NCBI RefSeq assembly: GCF_025028335.1
Contig: NZ_JAFEUW010000001.1
Span: forward strand, 1,054,001 to 1,118,000
DNA from: Brachybacterium sillae
GTDB taxonomy: Bacteria > Actinomycetota > Actinomycetes > Actinomycetales > Dermabacteraceae
Direction of reading: 5' to 3'
Length of the DNA stretch: 64,000 nucleotides
Shown here: positions 22,803 to 31,617 of the stretch, in pieces
How the letters are laid out: the number at the start of each line of letters is the position of its first letter
Position numbering within the stretch: position 1 is the stretch's first letter
Notes under the pieces: generated by a model
What the model saw: only the letters and a program-made list of their open reading frames with translations
What the model was told of the DNA's origin: nothing
Database searches by the model: none
Position numbers and translations under genes: made by a program

Positions 22803-24017
22803 ATGTCCCGTTCCGCCCTGAACCGCCGCGCCCTGCTGGGCACCCTCACCGGCATCGGTGCCGCCGCCTGTGCGGCCCCGGCCCTCGCCCTGCCGGACCC
22901 GAAAAACCCACGCGCCACCACCCACGGCGTGTACGAGGAGCAGATCCTCGCGAAGGCCGGGGATTACGGCGTCGCGAACTTCCGCATCCCCGCCCTGGCG
23001 GTCGCCCCGAATGGTGACCTGCTCGCGGCCTATGACAAGCGCCCCGTCTGGGGTGACGCCCCGAGCCCGAACTCCATCTGGCAGCGCCGCTCCCGCGACG
23101 GCGGTCGCACCTGGGAGCCGCCGACCGTGGTGCACGCGGGGCTCGAAACCGGGGACCGCACCACCCAGACCGGCTACAGCGATCCCTCGTACGTGGTGGA
23201 TCGGGAGGCCGGCCGAGTGTTGTGCTTCCACGTGTTCTCCAAGAACCAGGGCTTCTGGGGCTCGGTGTACGGCAACGACGACGCCGACCGGAACGTGCTG
23301 TCCTGCGCCGTGAGCATCAGCGACGACTCCGGCCACACCTGGACCCACCGTTCGGTCACGACGGTGGCCAAACCCGCTGAGGTCCGCAGCACCTTCGCCA
23401 CCTCCGGTGCCGGCATCCAGCTGCGCTACGGCCCGCACCGTGGCCGTCTGGTGCAGCAGTACGCCGGGTTCGTGCGGGAGGCCGACGGGTCCGAGGTCGT
23501 GCGCGCCTGGTCCCTGTACTCCGACGACCACGGCGAGACCTGGCAGCGGGGCGCCTTCGTGGGCCGCGGTATGGATGAGAACAAGGTCGTGGAGCTGTCC
23601 GACGGCACGCTGATGCTGAACTCCCGCCAGAACCCGCGTCGGGGTGACCGGTGGGTGGCGTACAGCCACGACGGCGGGGAGACCTGGACCGAGCCGGTAC
23701 GGGAGCCGCAGCTGGTGGACCCGTCCTGCAACGCCCACATCACCCGCGCCTTCCCGGACGCCCCGGAGGGCTCGGCGAAGGCGAAGGTGCTGCTGTTCTC
23801 GAACGCGAACCACCCGACCCAGCGCCGCAACGGCACCCTCTGGTACTCGGAGGACGACGGTCGCACCTGGATCCGCACGCGCGTGTTCCAGCCGGGCGCC
23901 TGCTCGTACTCGGTGGTGACGGCCCTGGGCAACGGCGAGTATGGCCTGTTCTATGAGGCCGCCGGTGACACGCTCACCTTCGCGCGCTTCACCCTGGACT
24001 GGGTGCTCGGGCGGTGA
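22803..24017 (+). CDS. Exported sialidase (GH33)
   Basis: Secreted neuraminidase of 404 residues that would release terminal sialic acid from host or environmental glycans. A Tat-type signal (NRRALLGTLTGIGAAAC...ALA) is followed by a single six-bladed propeller. FRIP is at residues 60-63, its Arg61 being the first carboxylate-binding arginine. Five Asp boxes are visible at about 97-104 (SRDGGRTW), 173-180 (SDDSGHTW), 240-247 (SDDHGETW), 288-295 (SHDGGETW) and 349-356 (SEDDGRTW). The nucleophile region YSVVT and the GLFYE block lie near the C-terminus. A cysteine sits in the signal region (ACAAP), but no classical lipobox is convincing. No carbohydrate-binding or sorting domain is present. Follows nanE by 36 bp with GAAGGAGAG upstream. 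Confidence 0.93.
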   Translation: MSRSALNRRALLGTLTGIGAAACAAPALALPDPKNPRATTHGVYEEQILAKAGDYGVANFRIPALAVAPNGDLLAAYDKRPVWGDAPSPNSIWQRRSRDGGRTWEPPTVVHAGLETGDRTTQTGYSDPSYVVDREAGRVLCFHVFSKNQGFWGSVYGNDDADRNVLSCAVSISDDSGHTWTHRSVTTVAKPAEVRSTFATSGAGIQLRYGPHRGRLVQQYAGFVREADGSEVVRAWSLYSDDHGETWQRGAFVGRGMDENKVVELSDGTLMLNSRQNPRRGDRWVAYSHDGGETWTEPVREPQLVDPSCNAHITRAFPDAPEGSAKAKVLLFSNANHPTQRRNGTLWYSEDDGRTWIRTRVFQPGACSYSVVTALGNGEYGLFYEAAGDTLTFARFTLDWVLGR

Positions 24018-24023
24018 CACGCT
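24018..24023 (+). promoter_or_regulatory. Weak leaderless -10 element for the oxidoreductase gene
   Basis: CACGCT, 6 nt before the ATG at 24030, directly after the sialidase stop. It matches only A at position 2 and T at position 6. Confidence 0.25.
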
Positions 24024-24029
24024 GGGGGG

Positions 24030-24968
24030 ATGCGACAGATCGAGATCCGCGCCTTCGGCGGCCCTGAGGAGCTCGTCCTCACCGACGCCCCCACTCCCGA
24101 ACCCGCCGACGGCGAGCTGCTGGTCCAGGTGCTCTACGCGGGCACCAACCCGGTGGACCACAAGATGCGCGACGGGTCGAACCGTCTGGCGAAGCAGCTG
24201 CAGCTGCCGGCGGTGCTGGGCCGGGAGTTCGTCGGCGAACGCGCCGACGGCGGCGGCCTGGTGGTCGGGGTCCGCACCCCCGACGACCTGCGCGGCACCT
24301 ATGCGGAGCAGATCGTCATCCCCGCCAGCGCGGTCGCGCCGGTGCCGGCCTCCCTGGCGGACCGGCGCGACCAGCTGCCCCATCTGGGCGGGTTGGGCCT
24401 CGCGGGCCTGACCGCGCTCGGTGCGCTGGACCAGGCCCGGGTGCAGCCCGGCGACACGGTCCTGGTGCACGGCGGCACCGGTGGCGTCGGCCAGCTGCTC
24501 GTGCCGCTGGCGCGGCGCGCCGGCGCCGGCCGGGTTCTCGCCACCTCCCGCGCGGAGAACGCCGACCGGGTGCGGGAGCTGGGGGCGGAACCGGTGCCGC
24601 ATGACCGCGGCGACTGGGCCACGGCGGTGCGGGAGGCCACCGACGGCCGCGGTGTGGACGTGGTGCTCGACACCCACTACCACTCGACGTTCGTGCCGAG
24701 CCTGGCTCTGCTCGCGTCGGCCGGCCGGATGGTGGTGCTGCCGTCGCTGGCGGATCTCACTCCGGCGCGGGAGCGCGGTGTGGACGCGCAGATCGCGGAG
24801 ATGGTCTTCGGGCGCGACCGGTTGGAGCTTCTGCTCGAGCTGCTGGCTGACGACACCCTTCCGCTGGAGGTGTCGGCGGTGTTGCCGCTCGCCCAGGCCG
24901 CGGAGGCCCACCGCCGTCTGGAGACCGGCCACACCCGCGGCAAGATCGTGCTGGATACCCGTGCCTGA
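24030..24968 (+). CDS. Zinc-independent quinone-type NADP oxidoreductase (MDR family)
   Basis: Medium-chain dehydrogenase/reductase of 312 residues, cytosolic. An N-terminal GroES-like domain (FGGPEELVLTD...GTNPVDHKMRDG) lacks the catalytic-zinc cysteines of alcohol dehydrogenases, and the Rossmann domain carries VLVHGGTGGVGQL for NADPH. This is the pattern of quinone oxidoreductase or enone reductase enzymes. Natural substrate is unknown. It lies 12 bp after the sialidase but seems unrelated to sialic-acid catabolism. Its 3' end overlaps the methyltransferase gene by 8 bp. Confidence 0.85.
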   Translation: MRQIEIRAFGGPEELVLTDAPTPEPADGELLVQVLYAGTNPVDHKMRDGSNRLAKQLQLPAVLGREFVGERADGGGLVVGVRTPDDLRGTYAEQIVIPASAVAPVPASLADRRDQLPHLGGLGLAGLTALGALDQARVQPGDTVLVHGGTGGVGQLLVPLARRAGAGRVLATSRAENADRVRELGAEPVPHDRGDWATAVREATDGRGVDVVLDTHYHSTFVPSLALLASAGRMVVLPSLADLTPARERGVDAQIAEMVFGRDRLELLLELLADDTLPLEVSAVLPLAQAAEAHRRLETGHTRGKIVLDTRA

Positions 24969-26193
24969 GTCCGACACGCTGCTGACGCAGCTGGAGCGGG
25001 TGCTGCAGCCGGCCGGATGGGAGCTGCTGCAGTCGCTGCCGCCGTACGACGAATCGCAGGCCCTGGCGCTCGGGGCGCGACTGCGGGAGCAGGGGCATGA
25101 TCCCGACACCGTCGCGGCGGTGCTCACGCAGGCGCGGTTGCGGACGCGGGCGCGGGAGAAGTTCGGCGAGTTCGCCGACACGATGCTGCTGACCCCGCAG
25201 GGGCTAGAGCAGGCGACCAGGTTGCCGGTCGCGGCGCTGCACGCCCGCCGGTTCCGCGATGCCGGGGTGGAGCACCTGGCCGATCTGGGGTGCGGCATCG
25301 GTGGGGATGCGATGGCGGCGAGCGCCCTGGGTCTGCAGGTGACGGCGGTGGACCGTGACCCCGCGACGGTCGCGGTGGCCACCGTGAACCTGCGGCCGTT
25401 CCCGGACTCCCGGGCGGAGCTCGGCACCGCCGAGGACTTCGACCTGTCCCGGGTGGACGGGGTGTGGATGGACCCGGCGCGACGCACCCCCGCCGGGGGC
25501 CGCACCCGCCGCCTGCACGACCCGGAGGAGTACGAACCCCCACTGTCGACGGTCGCGCAGATCGCCACCCGGTTGCCGGTGGGCGCCAAGCTCGGGCCGG
25601 GGATCCACCGGGAGGCCCTGCCGGAGGGCACGGAGACGCAGTGGCTGTCGTGGCACGGACAGGTGCTGGAGGCGGTGTGCTGGTTCGGTCCGCTGGCCCG
25701 CCCGGGGGTGCCGCGCAGTGCCCTGGTGGTGGACCGTGACGGCGCGCATCGGCTGGATGCGTCCGGCCCCGAGGGCGTGCCGGCCGACCCGGACCCGGGG
25801 CCGCTCGAGGCGCATGTCTACGACCCCGACGGGGCGGTGATCCGGGCGGGCCTGCTGGGGCGCCTGGCCGCCGACCTGGGGGCCCACACCCTGGATCCGA
25901 GCATTGCCTACCTGACGGCGCCGACCGCGGCGACCACGCCCTTCGCCCGCGGGTATGCGGTGCGGGAGGTGATGCCGTTCTCTCTGAAGCGCCTCACGGC
26001 CTACCTGCGGGTGCACCGGCTGGGGATCCTGGAGATCAAGAAGCGCGGCACCGCGGTCGAACCGGAGGAGCTGCGCCGCCGACTGCGACCCCGCCGGTTC
26101 GGGGACGAGTCGGCGACGCTGATCCTCACCCGCATCGCCGGCGAGCAGAGCGTCGTGGTGGCCACACCCCACGCCAGCACACCCCGCGCCTGA
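24961..26193 (+). CDS. Class I SAM methyltransferase with THUMP-like C-terminal domain
   Basis: A 410-residue protein with a helical N-terminal region, a central Rossmann methyltransferase core (HLADLGCGIGGDAMAASALG; acidic motif VTAVDRDP; VWMDPARR as the catalytic-loop-like motif) and a C-terminal part that ends with a strand-rich segment (VREVMPFSLKRLTAYLRVHRLGILEIKKRG) typical of the THUMP-like domain in this actinobacterial family. RNA is a plausible substrate but none is proven. GTG start overlaps the oxidoreductase stop by 8 bp, so the two genes are co-transcribed. The tail after residue 395 is short and polar. It is convergent with the HNH gene, 10 bp away. Confidence 0.82.
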   Translation: MPESDTLLTQLERVLQPAGWELLQSLPPYDESQALALGARLREQGHDPDTVAAVLTQARLRTRAREKFGEFADTMLLTPQGLEQATRLPVAALHARRFRDAGVEHLADLGCGIGGDAMAASALGLQVTAVDRDPATVAVATVNLRPFPDSRAELGTAEDFDLSRVDGVWMDPARRTPAGGRTRRLHDPEEYEPPLSTVAQIATRLPVGAKLGPGIHREALPEGTETQWLSWHGQVLEAVCWFGPLARPGVPRSALVVDRDGAHRLDASGPEGVPADPDPGPLEAHVYDPDGAVIRAGLLGRLAADLGAHTLDPSIAYLTAPTAATTPFARGYAVREVMPFSLKRLTAYLRVHRLGILEIKKRGTAVEPEELRRRLRPRRFGDESATLILTRIAGEQSVVVATPHASTPRA

Positions 26194-26203
26194 GACGCCC
26201 CGC

Positions 26204-28024
26204 TCAGAAGGGTGGCGGCTCGATCGTGGCGTGCGCGGGTGTCGTGGTGTGCGCAGGTGTCGTGGCGTGTTCGGCCGCGCGGGTACGTCGCTGCGCCAGA
26301 CGTTCCGCGTAGGCCTGGGCCTCGCGCAGGCTGCGCCATCGGCCCGCGGTCAGCAGGTCCGTGGTCTCCTCGACGGTGGTCTCCACGGGTCCGATCCGCC
26401 AGATGGTGGTGGGCGGTGCACCGGTCGGTCCCGGGGAGGGACCGCGGATCGGGTCGATCCGCCGAGCGGTCTTCAGCTGGTGGTGGGTCTCGCACAGCAG
26501 ATGCAGGTTCTCCAACCGCGTCGGGCCGCCGGCGGCGGGATCGCGATGATCGAACTCCTCGATGTGATCAGCCTGGGCGCCCGTCAGGGTGGGTCGGGTG
26601 CAGCCGGGGGTCGCACACACGGGGTGTCGCAGTCGCAGATGCTCCAGCAGCCCCCGGCCCACGGTGTACCGGGTGGCGTCGGCGTCGAGGAACCGGCCGG
26701 TGGCCGGGTCGGTGAGGATCCGGTACAGCTCGGTGCTGCCGGTGGCGAGCTCCCGCGCGAGATCGGGCGGGATCGGATGCTGCCCCTCGACCAACCCGGG
26801 CGCGTCCTCCCCCAGCAGGGTCAGCATGGGGACGGTGACGTTCACCCGGAACCGGGGCGGCACATGCACCGGATCGTGCTGCAGCAGCGACTGCGTGAGC
26901 ACCAGGTATCGCAGTGTCGCCAGTGACAGCGGGCGGCCGGTACGGCGCGCGGTGCCGTCGGGATCGAAGGGGATCTCCACCGCGGCGGCGCCGTGCTCGT
27001 CCCCCTGGGCGGTCAGCTCGGCGATGCTGCGCAGGGCCGACCGCTGCTCGGTGCGGATCCGCCGGGCGACGGTGTCGAGGCGGTTGGCCAGGTCGATGCC
27101 CTCGGGGATCGGCGCGGTGATGACGAGGTCGACGGTCCCGGCGACCGGATCCGGTTCGCTGAGGAGAACACGCCGGCGGGCATCGGGATCGGGGGTCGGC
27201 TCGGGGTGACGCACCAGCAGGAGGATCTCCCGCAGCCGCCGTTGGAAGGCGTCGGCCGACAGGCGCGGCAGGTCGAGCGCGGCGACCTTCTCGTCGACCC
27301 GATCCCACAGCACCGGGTCCTCGAGGTCGCCGCTGCGCGAGAGCATCCGTTCGAACCACTCCATCGGGAAGATGCCCTGGTCCAACAGCTCGAAACTGCG
27401 CGGGAAGAAGGTCACCGCGCGGTGCGCACGCTCGATGGTGGTCGCGGTGCGGGAGGTGGTCTGGCGCAGCGGCAGGCTCGCCTCGAGGCGACGCTCCTCT
27501 CGGCCGAGGGGGTCGTCGGGGTCGGGGAGATCGTCGATGTCGTGCAGTTCCGCGATCCGCCGCAGGTACCGGGCGTGCAGGCGGGTGCGCTCCTGTTCGA
27601 TCTCGTGCAGCGCCAGGTAGGTCTCGGCGCGGCGGGCGTCCTCGACGGCGCCGGTGCGCTCGGCGATGGTCTCCGGGGAGATCGGCGCGGGCCGCAGGTA
27701 CCGTTGGGCGGCGCGACGTGCCTCGGCCCGTTCCTCCGCGAGCTCGCAGAAGGCCGCCGCCATCGGGTCGTCGAGGTCGGGGCGGCGACCCGGTGCGCAC
27801 ACGTCGTGCAGGTGCACCGGCCGGTCCAGTTCGGCGGTGGGCTGCGGCCAGTCGCGCTCGTAGCGGAATCCCCCTCGCGGCGGTCGCGCGATCGGGTCGT
27901 GCCGGTGTCGGGCCGCCCACTCGCGGCGCTGGCGGATCTCGTCGGCCCGGTCCAGCAGTTCCCGACGGGTGATCGCCGGGGCAGCCGCGTCTGTTCCCTC
28001 CGACTCTCCGGTCCGTCCGCCCAT
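26204..28024 (-). CDS. DUF222 / HNH endonuclease domain protein (13E12-type)
   Basis: A 606-residue protein of the DUF222-HNH family, which is multicopy in many actinobacteria. A long Arg/Glu-rich N-terminal DUF222 region is followed near residues 505-560 by an HNH nuclease motif: CATPGCTRPTLTG, then QADHIEEFDHRD, then ENLHLLCETHH. Family members are presumed nucleases, sometimes described as mobile 13E12 repeats, but no inverted repeats or transposase are seen here. The start is the ATG preceded by a near-ideal GGAGGTGAT; the longer frame adds a low-complexity N-terminus. Function in the cell is not established. Confidence 0.85.
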   Translation of the reverse strand: MGGRTGESEGTDAAAPAITRRELLDRADEIRQRREWAARHRHDPIARPPRGGFRYERDWPQPTAELDRPVHLHDVCAPGRRPDLDDPMAAAFCELAEERAEARRAAQRYLRPAPISPETIAERTGAVEDARRAETYLALHEIEQERTRLHARYLRRIAELHDIDDLPDPDDPLGREERRLEASLPLRQTTSRTATTIERAHRAVTFFPRSFELLDQGIFPMEWFERMLSRSGDLEDPVLWDRVDEKVAALDLPRLSADAFQRRLREILLLVRHPEPTPDPDARRRVLLSEPDPVAGTVDLVITAPIPEGIDLANRLDTVARRIRTEQRSALRSIAELTAQGDEHGAAAVEIPFDPDGTARRTGRPLSLATLRYLVLTQSLLQHDPVHVPPRFRVNVTVPMLTLLGEDAPGLVEGQHPIPPDLARELATGSTELYRILTDPATGRFLDADATRYTVGRGLLEHLRLRHPVCATPGCTRPTLTGAQADHIEEFDHRDPAAGGPTRLENLHLLCETHHQLKTARRIDPIRGPSPGPTGAPPTTIWRIGPVETTVEETTDLLTAGRWRSLREAQAYAERLAQRRTRAAEHATTPAHTTTPAHATIEPPPF

Positions 28025-28184
28025 GGCGATCACCTCCGTCCCTCCCATAGCCCTGGTGCGCCCGCCCGCGGCCCGGCCGCTCCGGGTGACACCGCAGGTC
28101 ACGCGCCCTCTCGTGCGAACACCCCCAGTCTGGACCACACCCCCGACAGACGAACCTCCGCTTGCGGGAAGGGTGGTCGCGTAC

Positions 28185-28190
28185 TAGCCT
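28185..28190 (+). promoter_or_regulatory. Leaderless -10 element for msrA
   Basis: TAGCCT, 7 nt before the ATG at 28198. The rest of the 173-bp region 28025-28197 holds only the HNH gene ribosome site and no other recognised element. Confidence 0.45.
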
Positions 28191-28197
28191 CGGGGGC

Positions 28198-28869
28198 ATG
28201 TGGCAGTACTTCGACCTGCTGAACGCGCACAAGAAGCAGATGGTCCCGCGGGAGGAGGCGCTGCCCGGTCGGGACGCCCCGGCGTACCCGCTGCTGCGGG
28301 AGCATCGCGTGCTGGGGACCGACATGCTGGCCCCCACCGGGCCCGGACAGCAGGAGATCGTGCTGGCCGGCGGGTGCTTCTGGGGCATCGAACGCGTCAT
28401 GTGGCAGGTGCCGCAGGTGGTGACGACCAGTGCCGGGTACGCGGGCGGCTGGACCCCGAACCCCACCTATGAGGAGGTCTTCTCGGCCCGCACCGGACAC
28501 GCCGAGGCCGTCCGCGTGGTCTACGAGGGCGGTGACGACACCCTGCGCGCGATCCTCACCCAGTTCTGGGAGCAGCACGATCCCACCACCGCCATGCGGC
28601 AGGGCAATGACGTCGGCACCCAGTACCGCAGCGCCGTCTACTGGACCGAGCCCGGGCAGGGCGAGGTGGTGCGCGACTCCGCCGCCCGCTACCAGGAGGC
28701 CCTCGACGCCGCCGGGCGAGGCCGTATCACGACGGAGCTGGCGCCGTTGGCAGAGGCCGGGGAGGGGCACTACTACCCGGCGGAGCCCGAGCACCAGCAG
28801 TACCTCGCCGTGCATCCCGGCGGGTACTGCAACCACGGGTTCAACGGGGTGGCGTGCCGGCTCGGGTGA
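28198..28869 (+). CDS. msrA: Peptide-methionine (S)-S-oxide reductase MsrA
   Basis: Repairs methionine-S-sulfoxide in proteins using thioredoxin. The 223-residue protein has the catalytic GGCFWGIE motif, AGYAGGWTPNPTYEEVFSARTGHAEAV, FWEQHDPTT, QGNDVGTQYRS, and C-terminal GGYCNHGFNG, whose Cys likely resolves the intermediate. An N-terminal 50-residue extension (MWQYFDLLNAHKKQ...) is longer than in E. coli-type MsrA-short forms but usual for the long cytosolic class. The start follows TAGCCT by 7 nt, so the mRNA is probably leaderless; ORF extension upstream would cross this promoter. No MsrB neighbour is present. Confidence 0.95.
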   Translation: MWQYFDLLNAHKKQMVPREEALPGRDAPAYPLLREHRVLGTDMLAPTGPGQQEIVLAGGCFWGIERVMWQVPQVVTTSAGYAGGWTPNPTYEEVFSARTGHAEAVRVVYEGGDDTLRAILTQFWEQHDPTTAMRQGNDVGTQYRSAVYWTEPGQGEVVRDSAARYQEALDAAGRGRITTELAPLAEAGEGHYYPAEPEHQQYLAVHPGGYCNHGFNGVACRLG

Positions 28870-28878
28870 ACCGGCCGC

Positions 28879-28884
28879 TAACCT
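28879..28884 (+). promoter_or_regulatory. Leaderless -10 element for the DUF2079 gene
   Basis: TAACCT, 7 nt before the GTG at 28892, just after the msrA stop. Confidence 0.45.
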
Positions 28885-28891
28885 CGAGGAC

Positions 28892-30262
28892 GTGACCCCC
28901 GCCGCGCCCGACTCCCCCGCCGCGACCCCCCGCACCCCCGACATCCTGGTTCCCACCGGGATCGCGCTGGTCGCGACCGTGCTGTACGGGACGCTGTCGA
29001 CCCTGCAGTGGCGGTCACTCGAGGCGCCCAGTTGGGACCTGGGGATCTTCACCGAACTGGTGAAGGCCTACGGCACCCTGAGTGCACCGATCGTGCCGAT
29101 CAAGGGCGACGGCGTGAACCTCCTGGGCGATCACTTCCACCCGGCGCTGGTGGTGCTCGCCCCGCTGTGGTGGGTGTGGCCGTCGGGCCTGGCACTGATG
29201 TGGGCCCAGGCCGCTCTGTTCGGGGTCTCCGCGGTGCCGCTGACCCGAGCCGCCCGGGCCCTGCTCGGTCCCGCCTGGGGCACCGTGACCGGGGTGACCT
29301 ACGCGTTCTCCTTCGGGCTGCAGGCCGCGCAGGACGTCCAGTTCCACGAGATCGCGCTCGCGGTGCCACTGCTGGCGGCCTCCCTTGCGGCGCTGCTGCG
29401 CGGCCGGGTGGGCGCGAGCATCCTGTGGGCCGCGCCCTTGGTGTTCGTGAAGGAGGACCTGGGCCTCACCGTGCTGATGCTGGGGGCGGTGATCGCCTGG
29501 CGTCATACGCGGTATCGGCGGGAGGGCGTGGGCCTCGCCCTGTGGGGGGTCGGTTGGTTCGTGCTGTCGACGGCGGTGATCCTTCCTCTGATGAACACCG
29601 CCGGCCGGTACGACTACACCGACCGACTGGGATCCCCGTGGCTGGTGCTGGTGCCGGCGGAGAAGTGGGGCACCGTCCTGCTGCTGGTGATCGCCGCCGG
29701 CGTGGTGGGGGTGCGCAGCCCGCTGGTCCTGCTGATGCTGCCGACCCTCGCCTGGCGCTTCACCGGCACCGTTCCCTTCTACTGGGGCTGGGAATGGCAC
29801 TACAGCGCGGTGCTGATGCCGATCGCGACGGCAGCGCTGGTCGATGCCCTCGCCCACACCCCGCTGCGGTCCCACGGGTGGTTACGCGGACCGTCGGTGC
29901 TGTCGGCCGGGGCCGCCACCGCGGTACTGGGAGCGTCCCTCCCGCTGGTGGCCCTGACCAACCCGCACACCTGGGAGCCCTCACCACGACTGGGCGCCGC
30001 CCGCACCGCGATGGCCGCGGCCCCGGAGGGGTCGGTGGTGGCGACCGATCTGCCACTGCTGGCACCGATGGTGCCCGGTCATGACGTGCAGTGGATCCAC
30101 GGTGTAAACCGGCGCGTTCCCGACTGCGCGGTGATCGACGAGCTCACCTACCCGTGGGAACCCGGCGACATCGGCGACCCCGCCACCTGGGCCGAGCACC
30201 GCTGGGGAGTGCCGTTCCGGACGGTCGTCTCCGTCGACGGGTTCCACACGGTCTGCCGTTGA
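28892..30262 (+). CDS. DUF2079 polytopic membrane protein
   Basis: A 456-residue integral membrane protein with roughly ten hydrophobic segments. The DUF2079 landmarks are visible: NLLGDHFHPALVVLAPLWWVW, QDVQFHEIALAVPLLAASLA and FVKEDLGLTVLMLG, then an extracytoplasmic C-terminal domain (APEGSVVATDLPLLAPMVPGHDVQWIHG). The family resembles GT-C type glycosyltransferases, but no activity is proven. The GTG start was chosen because TAACCT lies 7 nt before it, and because the longer frame overlaps msrA. It contains a TTA leucine codon at 29882-29884, rare in this genome and read by tRNA with anticodon UAA. Confidence 0.82.
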   Translation: MTPAAPDSPAATPRTPDILVPTGIALVATVLYGTLSTLQWRSLEAPSWDLGIFTELVKAYGTLSAPIVPIKGDGVNLLGDHFHPALVVLAPLWWVWPSGLALMWAQAALFGVSAVPLTRAARALLGPAWGTVTGVTYAFSFGLQAAQDVQFHEIALAVPLLAASLAALLRGRVGASILWAAPLVFVKEDLGLTVLMLGAVIAWRHTRYRREGVGLALWGVGWFVLSTAVILPLMNTAGRYDYTDRLGSPWLVLVPAEKWGTVLLLVIAAGVVGVRSPLVLLMLPTLAWRFTGTVPFYWGWEWHYSAVLMPIATAALVDALAHTPLRSHGWLRGPSVLSAGAATAVLGASLPLVALTNPHTWEPSPRLGAARTAMAAAPEGSVVATDLPLLAPMVPGHDVQWIHGVNRRVPDCAVIDELTYPWEPGDIGDPATWAEHRWGVPFRTVVSVDGFHTVCR

Positions 30263-30288
30263 GCGCGGGCCGGCCCGGGGCCGACGCC

Positions 30289-31617
30289 TCAGCGCACGGT
30301 CACACGCCGACTCGACCGCGAGGTGGGACTGCGGCGCTGCTCCAGACGGTGCAGGCGAGCCCGCTGGAGGCGCAGGGCCCACGGGGACAGTCGCTCCGCG
30401 GCGAGCGCCAGTCGCACACCCGCCGACAGCACCTGGGACAGCGGTGCCTCCGGCAGTTGCGCCAGGTCCTCGGCCCGATCGGCGAGCTCCCGCACCGCCC
30501 CGACGGCCGCCCAACGGATCGCCACCTGGGCGATGCGACTGTGCGAGTCGAGCATGGAGTGACCGGCCCCCGGGACCTCGACCAGCGCCGCCCGGGGCAG
30601 GAGGCGGGCCAGGTCACGGGCGATCTGCGGCGGGGTGAGGAGGTCCTGGGCGCCGGTGAGCACCAGGGTGGGGGCCAGCACCTGTGCGGACAGCGTCGCG
30701 GCCTCCCACGGCAGCCCCTCGAACCTCACGCCCTCCTCATGGGCACGACAGGCGTCATGCCCGGCGTTGACCAGCGGGTCCAGCGGTCCACCGTCGGCGT
30801 GCCGCCCCATGCCCAGCTGCCCGACCGCGATCGGCGCCAGCAGATCCCGCTCGTTCAGGTACGGGGCGGCGTCGAACCAGCGGCGGGCGAGGACGTCCCG
30901 CACCCCCTGGTAGGCGACCAGGCCGCGACCCCCGGCCAGCAGGTTCACCAGGTCCCGGACGGCGTCTGGGCCGCCGACCTCGTGGACCGCCATGATCACG
31001 GGCCCGGCCTCCGAGGCGGCGATGGAACCGTCCTCGTCGAGCGTCCGCAGCAGGGGGGCGAGGCCCTGATCGCCCTCCCAGTACTGCTGCCGCACGGCCC
31101 GTTGGGAGACGGCCTCGTCGTCGGGCCCGGACATCGGGGAGTCCAGCACCAGGGCCCGCACCCGCTGCGGGTGGCGTGCGGCGAAGGCCTGCGCCAGCAG
31201 CGCGCCGTAACCCACTCCGTACAGGGCCACCTGCGGTACCCGGGCGTGGTCGAGCACGGCCGTGATGTCGCCCAGCACATGGTCCAGGCGCAGTGCCCGG
31301 GCGGGGAGGTCGTCACCGCGGGCGTCGAGACGGGACAGGCCGACGCCGCGGTGTTCCATCATCAGCACGTCGACGCCGTGGGCAGCGAGCTGGCGGCGCA
31401 CCACGTCGTACGGCAGCACCGAGGCGATGCCGGGGCCGTCGGGCAGCACCAGCACGGGGACGGCACCGGATGGGCGGTGGTGGCGGGACATCATGCGGGC
31501 GTACCGCAGGGGGAACAGGTCCCTCTCTCCGTCGACGACCTCGCGCAGCACCGTCATCACATCACCGCGGGAGGTCAGCAGCTCGTCCTGCCCGGCCCGG
31601 TCGAGCAGGGTGCTCAC
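30289..31617 (-). CDS. Alpha/beta-hydrolase fold protein lacking the nucleophile Ser
   Basis: A 442-residue protein related to proline iminopeptidase/TAP-type hydrolases: VLVLPDGPGIASVLPYDVV near the N-terminus, MEHRGVGLSR, and the nucleophile-elbow segment. That elbow reads LYGVGYGALLAQAFAARHP, so residue 136 is Gly (codon GGT) where GxSxG peptidases have Ser. The Asp (GAQDLLTP) and His (GAGHSML) of a triad are still present. As written the protein is probably not a classical serine hydrolase; it could be a binding or regulatory protein, use another nucleophile, or carry a point mutation. The GTG start overlaps the upstream prolyl-oligopeptidase stop by GTGA, so it is the last gene of a three-gene leftward operon. 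Confidence 0.8.
   Translation of the reverse strand: MSTLLDRAGQDELLTSRGDVMTVLREVVDGERDLFPLRYARMMSRHHRPSGAVPVLVLPDGPGIASVLPYDVVRRQLAAHGVDVLMMEHRGVGLSRLDARGDDLPARALRLDHVLGDITAVLDHARVPQVALYGVGYGALLAQAFAARHPQRVRALVLDSPMSGPDDEAVSQRAVRQQYWEGDQGLAPLLRTLDEDGSIAASEAGPVIMAVHEVGGPDAVRDLVNLLAGGRGLVAYQGVRDVLARRWFDAAPYLNERDLLAPIAVGQLGMGRHADGGPLDPLVNAGHDACRAHEEGVRFEGLPWEAATLSAQVLAPTLVLTGAQDLLTPPQIARDLARLLPRAALVEVPGAGHSMLDSHSRIAQVAIRWAAVGAVRELADRAEDLAQLPEAPLSQVLSAGVRLALAAERLSPWALRLQRARLHRLEQRRSPTSRSSRRVTVR

Noticed and set aside
22662-25631. 989-codon minus-strand frame opposite nanE, sialidase and oxidoreductase
   Set aside because: Composition is Arg/Ala/Gly/His noise; no homology-like blocks, no ribosome site.
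26204-28024. DUF222-HNH gene as a group I/II intron or mobile element
   Set aside because: No terminal repeats, target duplication or interrupted gene is seen; flanking genes are intact, so I list it only as a CDS.
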